A DNA stretch of 64,000 nt from JAGNHN01 sp964590645 (GTDB lineage Bacteria; Bacteroidota; Bacteroidia; Bacteroidales; JAGNHN01): NCBI GenBank assembly GCA_964590645.1, contig CAZPYJ010000006.1, forward strand, positions 62,001 through 126,000. Direction: 5' to 3'. Below are positions 58,521-64,000 of the stretch, piece by piece. A program made the position numbers and the translations under genes. The first letter of the stretch is position 1. Every line of letters starts with the position of its first letter. The notes below the pieces were generated by a model. That model worked only from the letters and a program-made list of their open reading frames with translations, searched no databases and was not told the origin of the DNA.

Positions 58521-60938
58521 TCAGATACTGATTCTGAGCGACAAAAGGAAATGCCTGCCCGCCTGCGGGAAATAGCCATCGTAAACCCCTTCGCTGCGCC
58601 GGCCCTCTTCCGACTGATAATAATAGCGATACACCCAGCCGTTCGTCTCATATTCCTCGTTGAGAATATTGCGCAGCCATACACTCAGTTCCACTTGCCG
58701 GAAGGGTGCGCTGGGCAAGGTCCAGGTCAATCTCACATCATTGATCCAGTAGGGATCCAGGCGTCTCGATTCATTGGAAGTATTGTCAATATATTGTTTT
58801 CCGGTGTACTGACTGATCCATTCAGCAGTGAGATGTTTTGCAGGCCTGTAACGCAAAAGGCTGGATGCCAGAACAGATGGAGAGAAGGCCAGGTCGGTGG
58901 TTCCAAGGAATTCTTCCACCTGAGTCCAGGTTTCCCAGTCATCCACCCAGGCTGTAAAATTCAGGGCTTTATTGCTGCTCAGGCTCAGCGTTGCTTCCCA
59001 TTCCAGGGCGTCCAGGGGACGCAGAAAAGCGGCGATTTCCAAACCTGTACGGTAAGACTCCGGAATATTGGTAAAGATGGGGGCACCCACATCGTTGATG
59101 GCGCCGGTGAGGATCAGCTGATCCTTGTAATCCATATAGAATACATTGGCATTTAAACCAAAGAGGCGCTTCTTTAAATCATATCCCACCTCATAATTCA
59201 TCAGTCGTTCCTGACGGGGAAGGCGATCAGGATCGGCATCCCTGAAGTCGGAGCGGGTAGGTTCCCTGTGGCTTTCTGCGACCGAGGCATAGAGCGACTG
59301 CTCCGCGTTCAGGGAATAATAGACCCCTGCTTTGGGATTAAAGAATTGGAAATACTCCTCCCGGCCCAGGTCGCGAAGATCATCGTGAATACCACGGATG
59401 CGATAGGAAATGCTGCGATATTGAAGATCTGCAAAGAGATGCCAGCGCGGATTGAGCTCATAATTCACCCTGGCAAAAACACTGCCTTGTTTTTTCAGTC
59501 CGTCATTAAAATACCAACGCTCATTGATATCTGCCCCCGGCATATTGCGGGCCCAGATGATCTCACCAAAATGATCCCCTTCGTACATATTGTATTCCCC
59601 TCCCACGACAATATTATATCGCCGGGAATGATACCTCAGGCTGGCATTGCCGCCGTAGAAATGATTGTCGAGCCATTTCTGCCTGACCAGGTCGGAATGA
59701 TCCAGGAGACTATCCCCGATCCGCACCGGAGCCAGTCTGTAATCTGCAAAATCCTGATCCTCTTTGTACTGCTCATAATAGCCGCGTCCACGGATGTAAA
59801 ACAAAGCTGAATTCAGGCTCAGCTTGCGACTCAGCTGCCGGGAATAATGCAGCTGGTAATGATCCTGCTGATAGTTATCCGTTTCGTTATCGTAATACTT
59901 TCGTAAGCCTTCCGCATCGGTATAGGCGCCAATTCCGTTCCAGCGCCGGTTGGTATCGAGGATATGGGAAGGAACCCCGTCCCAGGCCTGATAGGTCTTT
60001 TCCTTTCCACTCATCACGATGATTTTCAGTACACTTTGGGTTCCGTAATACGCCCCGCTCAGATAGAAGGAGCGCAGATCGGCGGTAGCTCTGTCGATGA
60101 AGCCTGCAGAATGGATGGCAGACAGACGGCCATCAAGGGTATATTTCCCATTGAGCAGTCCGGTTCCAAAACGCAGGCTGTTTTTAAAGGTCTGAAACGA
60201 GCCGGCACTGCTTTGCAATTCCGCATAAGGATCAGCCTGGATATCCAGGGTCTGAATGTTGATGCTGGCACCGAAGGCAGCGGCACCATTTGCTGAGCTT
60301 CCAACGCCACGTTGCACCAGAATGGCAGAAGCACTGGCAGCCAGATCGGGCATATTCACCCAGAAAACCCCCTGGCTTTCGGGGTCATTCAGTGGGATAC
60401 CGTTCAGGGTTACATTAATGCGGGTGATATCCGTTCCTCTGATCCTGATGCCGGTATAACCCACGCCGTGTCCTGCATCCGAGCTAACAACAACAGAAGG
60501 CTGGAGGCGCAGCAGGTAGGGAAGATCAGGGGCTGCATTTTCCTTCACAATATCCTCTCTCTCCATCTGACGGTAGGTCAAAGGCGTCTTGGCTTCCAGC
60601 CGGGTAGCCTGCACTTCCACCGCAGGTATGCCTATCACGGCCGGGAGCAGTGTTATAACAAGCTGTGTATCGCCTTCCAAAGCAAGGCTTGTTTCGGAGG
60701 TCTCGTAGGCAATATGGCTGGATGTCAGCACATACTTACCGGATGGAAGGGATCGGAAGCGAAAATTGCCACGGGCGTCAGTAATCACTGATTGATAAGA
60801 TTGGCTCAGCCTCAGGTGAAGGCCTGGGATTCCCTCCCCGTTTTGGGCATCAAGCACACGACCCTGTATGCTGAACTGCGCCATCAGGCTCATTTGCAGC
60901 AGGGTAAACAGGATCAGGCTCACACATAGTCTCTTCAT
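58521..60938 (-). CDS. TonB-dependent receptor, probable thiamin transporter under TPP control
   Basis: An 805-residue outer-membrane receptor: signal, CarboxypepD_reg-like domain (FSIQGRVLDAQNGEGIPGL), TonB plug (GYTGIRIRGTDITRINVTLNGIPLNDPES) and a 22-strand-type barrel ending in SLRISI. The 5' leader carries a TPP riboswitch (61001-61074), and such receptors with a TPP switch (known in Bacteroides) take up thiamin or its precursors. Substrate is therefore inferred as thiamin from regulation, not from the barrel. There is no pnuT gene next to it as in Bacteroides; another receptor follows instead. Confidence 0.88.
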   Translation of the reverse strand: MKRLCVSLILFTLLQMSLMAQFSIQGRVLDAQNGEGIPGLHLRLSQSYQSVITDARGNFRFRSLPSGKYVLTSSHIAYETSETSLALEGDTQLVITLLPAVIGIPAVEVQATRLEAKTPLTYRQMEREDIVKENAAPDLPYLLRLQPSVVVSSDAGHGVGYTGIRIRGTDITRINVTLNGIPLNDPESQGVFWVNMPDLAASASAILVQRGVGSSANGAAAFGASINIQTLDIQADPYAELQSSAGSFQTFKNSLRFGTGLLNGKYTLDGRLSAIHSAGFIDRATADLRSFYLSGAYYGTQSVLKIIVMSGKEKTYQAWDGVPSHILDTNRRWNGIGAYTDAEGLRKYYDNETDNYQQDHYQLHYSRQLSRKLSLNSALFYIRGRGYYEQYKEDQDFADYRLAPVRIGDSLLDHSDLVRQKWLDNHFYGGNASLRYHSRRYNIVVGGEYNMYEGDHFGEIIWARNMPGADINERWYFNDGLKKQGSVFARVNYELNPRWHLFADLQYRSISYRIRGIHDDLRDLGREEYFQFFNPKAGVYYSLNAEQSLYASVAESHREPTRSDFRDADPDRLPRQERLMNYEVGYDLKKRLFGLNANVFYMDYKDQLILTGAINDVGAPIFTNIPESYRTGLEIAAFLRPLDALEWEATLSLSSNKALNFTAWVDDWETWTQVEEFLGTTDLAFSPSVLASSLLRYRPAKHLTAEWISQYTGKQYIDNTSNESRRLDPYWINDVRLTWTLPSAPFRQVELSVWLRNILNEEYETNGWVYRYYYQSEEGRRSEGVYDGYFPQAGRHFLLSLRISI

Positions 60939-61000
60939 CTTGACAGGTTTTAAAGGTTAAACCGATCAATAGAGGAGTCCTGGAAATTGGCGGATCGTTG

Positions 61001-61074
61001 TCGTTCCCTTCGCCGGCATTACCCGGATCAGGTATTGAGGGTTTGATCTCAGCCCGGAATTTAGGGCACCCCTA
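61001..61074 (-). ncRNA. TPP riboswitch (THI element)
   Basis: Read on the minus strand, the conserved thi-box parts are in order: GGGGTGCC (5' stem), GGGCTGAGATC (the CTGAGA at 61047-61052), ACCCTC, CCTGATCCGGGTAATGCCGG and the closing GCGAAGGGAAC. That set of motifs is specific for thiamin-pyrophosphate sensors. It lies about 60 nt before the receptor ATG at 60938 and would shut down expression when TPP is plentiful. Confidence 0.93.
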
Positions 61075-61144
61075 TTGTGTGATCGCAGCAAAGATAAGGC
61101 TTTTTATTTGACCCCTTCGCCAATGCTCCGGATGATCTTTACAC

Positions 61145-61152
61145 TACCTTTG
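61145..61152 (+). promoter_or_regulatory. -7 element of aroQ
   Basis: TACCTTTG, exact consensus, ends 11 bp before the ATG at 61164, so the mRNA leader is only about 5-7 nt. Confidence 0.5.
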
Positions 61153-61163
61153 AAAAAAAACCT

Positions 61164-61583
61164 ATGCATTTCGCCATCATCAATGGTCCAAACCTGAACC
61201 TGCTGGGATCAAGAGAAAAGGAAATATACGGAAGTGAGCCTTTTGAGAGCTATCTGGATATGCTGGCCGAACAGTATCCTGAAGCAGAGATCAGCTACGC
61301 CCAGTCGAATGTGGAAGGGGAGCTTGTAAACCTGCTTCAGTTTTTTGCAGAAGAATGCGATGGCATTATTCTGAACCCCGCAGCCTATGCCCACACTTCT
61401 GTGGCCATCGCTGATGCCATCCGCGCTATTGCCGTACCTGTGGTTGAAGTGCACATTTCCAATATTCACGCCCGCGAAGAGTACAGGCAAACACTCCTGA
61501 GCGGGGCGGCCAGTCGCGGTGTGATCAGTGGTTTTGGCCTCGACGGATACCGCCTGGCCCTGGAGTATTTGCTCCGCGAATGA
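61164..61583 (+). CDS. aroQ: 3-dehydroquinate dehydratase, type II (AroQ)
   Basis: Shikimate-pathway enzyme of 139 residues. Type II signatures: INGPNLNLLGSREKEIYG at the N-terminus (the catalytic Tyr), the substrate loop DGIILNPAAYAHTSVAIADA, and EVHISNIHAREEYR with the catalytic His. A -7 element ends 11 bp before the ATG. No other aro gene is in the window. A small stem-loop follows (61608-61622). Confidence 0.96.
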   Translation: MHFAIINGPNLNLLGSREKEIYGSEPFESYLDMLAEQYPEAEISYAQSNVEGELVNLLQFFAEECDGIILNPAAYAHTSVAIADAIRAIAVPVVEVHISNIHAREEYRQTLLSGAASRGVISGFGLDGYRLALEYLLRE

Positions 61584-61607
61584 AGTTGAAAAAGTTCACA
61601 CAGTCGA

Positions 61608-61632
61608 GATGGAAACTCCATCCCTGATTTTT
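61608..61632 (+). terminator. Weak hairpin terminator after aroQ
   Basis: GATGG (61608-61612) pairs with CCATC (61618-61622), then CCTGATTTTT. The stem is only 5 bp. Confidence 0.35.
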
Positions 61633-61649
61633 CCCACACCCACAACCCG

Positions 61650-62184
61650 ATGAAAAAAAAGTACTTCCTGTATCTATTCTGCTGGGGAAGCGCACTGATG
61701 GCCCAACACCCGTCTCCATCAGAGATTCTGCAGAAATCCCCCCCTGTTCCGCAACAAATCTGGTGTGATGAAGCAGAAAAAAACACCGCCTTGATGGATC
61801 ATATCTTTGGAATAATGACAGAGATTGAGGCAGCCCTCCCTGAAGTGCAGACAGCCGATGAAGCCTAACAAGAATGCAGAAGGAAACCTGAATGCGGCAG
61901 GATTGAAAGCCCAGGAAGACATCAAGATTGCTTTTTGCCGATCTGCTTCAGCGGATGTACTCGATCATCTTCGTTTTAAGAGAGAGAATCTGGAAGCATA
62001 CCTTGCCACCCACAGGAGGCTGGCAGAGATACAGGCTATGGAAAACTACCTCCTGGATGAAGCCCAATTGACAGCACATTATCCTCCCATCGTGGCTTTG
62101 ACGGAGTACGAGATTCTGAAAAGCTTTCTGGTGGACTACTTATCTTCCTTTGATTATCTGCCTGGAAGCATCAGCACTAAATAG
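61650..62184 (+). pseudogene. Frameshifted or overlapping pair of small ORFs, exported protein
   Basis: The first frame (61650-61868) begins with a signal-peptide-like MKKKYFLYLFCWGSALMAQ and stops after 72 residues. A second frame, +1 relative to it, opens with an ATG at 61858 and continues to 62184 (about 108 residues: AGLKAQEDIKIAFCRSASAD and LDDEAQLTAHY-like helices). The two overlap by 11 bp. The simplest reading is one protein of about 175 residues broken by a frameshift near 61856-61868; two coupled genes or programmed frameshifting are alternatives. No family recognised. Confidence 0.5.
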
Positions 62185-62538
62185 CGGGAGACCGCTGCGA
62201 GGACGCTACGGACAGTGGGTAAAAAAGAAGTCCTGCTGGCGCGCCTACCTGCCGGTAGGCAGGCGATTGCACCTAAAATGCGCAAGTCTCGCAAAATTAC
62301 CTCAGCAAAATGATACTAATATCACCTTTGCTGACGGGCGTCTTTTTTTGAGAGGCGTTGGGAGAAGAACAGAAAATACAATCTCTCTCTGTTTTGCCCT
62401 CAGGCCGGAAAACAACCTAAGGGTTATTTCTTAATCTGTGATAATCTGCGGGAATCTGTGGTATGACAATGTGTCCGCAGGCACAGCCTACGGACAGCTT
62501 GGGACAGCAGGGAACAGAACGAATGCAAAACCGGTTGA
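62185..62538. repeat. Repeat-rich noncoding spacer (REP-like elements)
   Basis: No gene. Three structures stand out. A palindrome GCCTACC-TGCC-GGTAGGC at 62243-62260. Three tandem AATCTGYG-type units at about 62433-62461 (AATCTGTG, AATCTGCG, AATCTGTG). A hairpin GTCCGCAGGC-ACA-GCCTACGGAC near 62473-62495 with one mismatch. CTACGGACAG also occurs near 62205 and again near 62490. Such words occur in dispersed extragenic repeats of Bacteroidota; I cannot count genome copies here. Confidence 0.55.
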
Positions 62539-63555
62539 TCAGGAGAAATCGTTTTCGTCCAGCTCACTAAAGCGCACTTTCTTGCGCACATAGTGTTGCC
62601 AAACCAGGTTCTTCCCATACACCCCACTTACTTTGCCCTGCCGAAGGCTGCGGCGCTTTGTTCTGAGTTTTCCGATATTCCTGTAGAAATACAAATGCGC
62701 CCGGACTACCGCCCAGAACTCACTGAACCCGCTGGTGAGCAGAAATCGCATTCCGGCCACCCAGTCGAGCAGCAATCGTGTCAGGATAACTTTCCACAGC
62801 AATCCGGAAGGAAGATTCTTAAACAGCAGTGAGAAGTTATTCCTGAAATTGAGATAGGTTTTCCGGGATGAGCTTTTGGGCAGTGTGCCCCCGCCAATAT
62901 GGTAGACGGTGGAGGAAGGGGTGTACATTACTTTATAGCCCAGGTTTTTCAAACGCCAGCAGAAGTCAATCTCCTCCATATGGGCAAAGAAATCTGCATC
63001 CAGTCCACCGCATTCCTTCCACATTTTTGCTTTCACAAATAGGCAGGCACCTGTGGCCCAGAAAACCTCTTTTTCATCATCATACTGTCCGTGGTCTTCT
63101 TCCAGGTTGAGAAAAACCCTGCCGCGACAGAAGGGATAGCCAAGTCTGTCGATGAAGCCGCCTGCTGCTCCGGCATATTCAAACTTGCTACGCTCGTGCC
63201 AGGAAAGCAGTTTAGGCTGCGCCGCCGCAATAAGCGGGTCTTTTTCCATCATTACAACCACAGGTTCTATCCATCCGTGACTAACCTCAATATCAGAGTT
63301 CAGCAGGATATAATAGTCTGCATCCACCTGTGCCAGTGCCCGGTTGTAGCCTTCGGCAAAACCGTAGTTCTTATCCAGGCTGATAAGACGGGTGTCAGGG
63401 AATTCCTTTTTCAGCAAGTCCTGAGAGCCATCTGTACTGGCATTGTCAGCCACGATCACCTCGGCCACGCCTGCGCTATGGCGGATCACAATGGGGAGAA
63501 AGTCACGCAGAAATTGCGCACCGTTCCAGTTGAGTATGACAACAGCTATGCTCAT
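62539..63555 (-). CDS. Family 2 glycosyltransferase (rhamnosyltransferase-like)
   Basis: A 338-residue GT2 enzyme: IAVVILNWNGAQFLRDFLPIV opening, VADNASTDGSQDLLK, then YYILLNSDIEVSHGWIEPVV with the metal-site Asp, FWATGACLFVKAKMW, and LDADFFAHMEEIDFCWRL with the catalytic ED region. It resembles WbbL/RfbF-type transferases that build O-antigen or exopolysaccharide chains. A -7 element (63566-63573) starts it with a very short leader. Next to it is the partial LpxL-type gene, so this end of the window concerns the envelope. Confidence 0.92.
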   Translation of the reverse strand: MSIAVVILNWNGAQFLRDFLPIVIRHSAGVAEVIVADNASTDGSQDLLKKEFPDTRLISLDKNYGFAEGYNRALAQVDADYYILLNSDIEVSHGWIEPVVVMMEKDPLIAAAQPKLLSWHERSKFEYAGAAGGFIDRLGYPFCRGRVFLNLEEDHGQYDDEKEVFWATGACLFVKAKMWKECGGLDADFFAHMEEIDFCWRLKNLGYKVMYTPSSTVYHIGGGTLPKSSSRKTYLNFRNNFSLLFKNLPSGLLWKVILTRLLLDWVAGMRFLLTSGFSEFWAVVRAHLYFYRNIGKLRTKRRSLRQGKVSGVYGKNLVWQHYVRKKVRFSELDENDFS

Positions 63556-63565
63556 TGAGGCAGGC

Positions 63566-63573
63566 CAAAGGTA
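63566..63573 (-). promoter_or_regulatory. -7 element of the glycosyltransferase gene
   Basis: Minus-strand TACCTTTG, exact consensus; ends 10 bp before the ATG at 63555, so the leader is about 5 nt. Confidence 0.5.
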
Positions 63574-63582
63574 GGGATAATC

Positions 63583-64000
63583 TTAATCCTTATGCCGCGG
63601 AAGGAGCGGATCGGAGGTTCTTTTATGCTTCCAGCGCCGGTGCGACCAGAGCCAGTTATCCGGGCCAGCGGTGATGCTTGCCTCCAGCTTGTCCACATAA
63701 GACAGAAGGATATCCTCTGGTGTATGATGGGCCGCATTCTCTGCAATCAGACTAAGCCTGCCTTCATAATGTCCTCGTTTTTTCCGGTACAGCTCAAGAT
63801 AGACCACGGCCATTCCCATCCGGTGCGAAATTTTTCCCGCTCCTTCGTAGAAAAGGGTTTCCTGGTTTAAAAAAGTAGTCCAGAAACGGCTTTCTTCTTT
63901 CAGCGGGGTCTGATCGCCAATCATACACACCAAAAAAGCCTTTCCCTGCATCTGAAGAATATAGCGCATCGTCATCTTGTGCGGAATGGTATATCCCGGA
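63583..64000 (-). CDS. Lysophospholipid/lipid A acyltransferase (LpxL/HtrB family), partial
   Basis: The 5' end lies beyond the window; the visible reading frame continues upstream (GYTIPHKM is in frame at 63978-63998), so the ORF is truncated by the edge. The visible part matches LpxL/HtrB-type acyltransferases: FLVCMIGDQTPLKEE, FFYEG-like FYEGAGKISHRMGMAVVYLEL, then HTPEDILLSYVDKLEASITAGPDNWLWSHRRWKHK, with the conserved NWLWSHRRWK ending. The enzyme adds a secondary acyl chain to lipid A or a similar lipid. It ends 27 bp before the glycosyltransferase promoter region. Confidence 0.9.
   Translation of the reverse strand, partial: PGYTIPHKMTMRYILQMQGKAFLVCMIGDQTPLKEESRFWTTFLNQETLFYEGAGKISHRMGMAVVYLELYRKKRGHYEGRLSLIAENAAHHTPEDILLSYVDKLEASITAGPDNWLWSHRRWKHKRTSDPLLPRHKD

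Noticed and set aside
1..64000. CRISPR arrays, insertion sequences or prophage
   Set aside because: No regularly spaced direct repeats with spacers, transposase or phage structural genes are seen.

Overview
The window is about 64 kb of a Bacteroidota chromosome, most likely from the Saprospiria/Chitinophagia side of the phylum (inference). Four kinds of evidence support the phylum: type IX secretion cargo proteins (one with a gliding-motility-type C-terminal domain, two with type A sorting domains) and a PorP/SprF protein; three TonB-dependent receptors with carboxypeptidase-regulatory-like N-termini; a type III glutamine synthetase; and repeated promoter matches to the Bacteroidota -7 element TAnnTTTG. 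The gene content is mostly ordinary chromosomal. There is no prophage, insertion sequence, CRISPR array or tRNA that I can see. An SRP RNA gene and a TPP riboswitch are present.

Layout. 1-5.2 kb: the end of a LuxR-type regulator, then pstS-pstC-pstA-pstB and a porin-like barrel gene. 5.2-13.5 kb (minus strand): glnN; gmhA-gmhB-sodium symporter; a ClC channel; a DUF4199 protein plus glycosyltransferase. 13.6-22.7 kb (plus strand, with one minus-strand remnant at 20.2-20.5 kb): SRP RNA, a YciO/TsaC-family protein, a deaminase, a T9SS cargo/SprF pair, a GH13 amylase, a ProXp-type deacylase, a beta-carbonic-anhydrase C-terminal remnant (minus strand), and a cytochrome-c-like lipoprotein pair with a DUF5777 barrel. 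22.8-27.4 kb (minus): a small surface-type protein, a PiT transporter and a Na/Pi cotransporter, both transporters with PhoU-like tails. 27.9-30.4 kb: a T9SS cargo and a FISUMP lipoprotein. 30.4-39.2 kb (minus): Ca/Na antiporter, YggS, thiolase, YwqK-like repeat protein, a beta-helix lipoprotein, a large TonB-dependent receptor, prmC. 39.2-52.4 kb: ribD, CDF transporter, 5'-nucleotidase, YigZ, thioesterase, dnaA, tyrosine phosphatase, threonine dehydratase, an RsmI-like methylase, SlyD, DEAD-box helicase, RRM protein, an outer-membrane protein. 52.4-64 kb: acyl-CoA synthetase, Spy-like protein, T9SS cargo, two TonB-dependent receptors (one under a TPP riboswitch), aroQ, a broken small secreted gene, a repeat-rich spacer, a glycosyltransferase and a partial LpxL-type acyltransferase.

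The most striking signal is regulatory. Three separate minus-strand promoters (upstream of the genes starting at 23162, 35236 and 38112) carry arrays of RTTAAG-like hexamers (read on the plus strand) repeated at exactly 11-bp intervals. In each, the array begins exactly 22 bp beyond the -7 element. Eleven-bp-phased direct repeats are the known architecture of PhoB/PhoP-family operators. The window also holds three phosphate transport systems, and one regulated gene sits beside two of them. I infer a phosphate-starvation regulon in which a TonB-dependent receptor and a beta-helix lipoprotein are outer-membrane partners of unknown substrate. This is inference from sequence layout only; no search was run.
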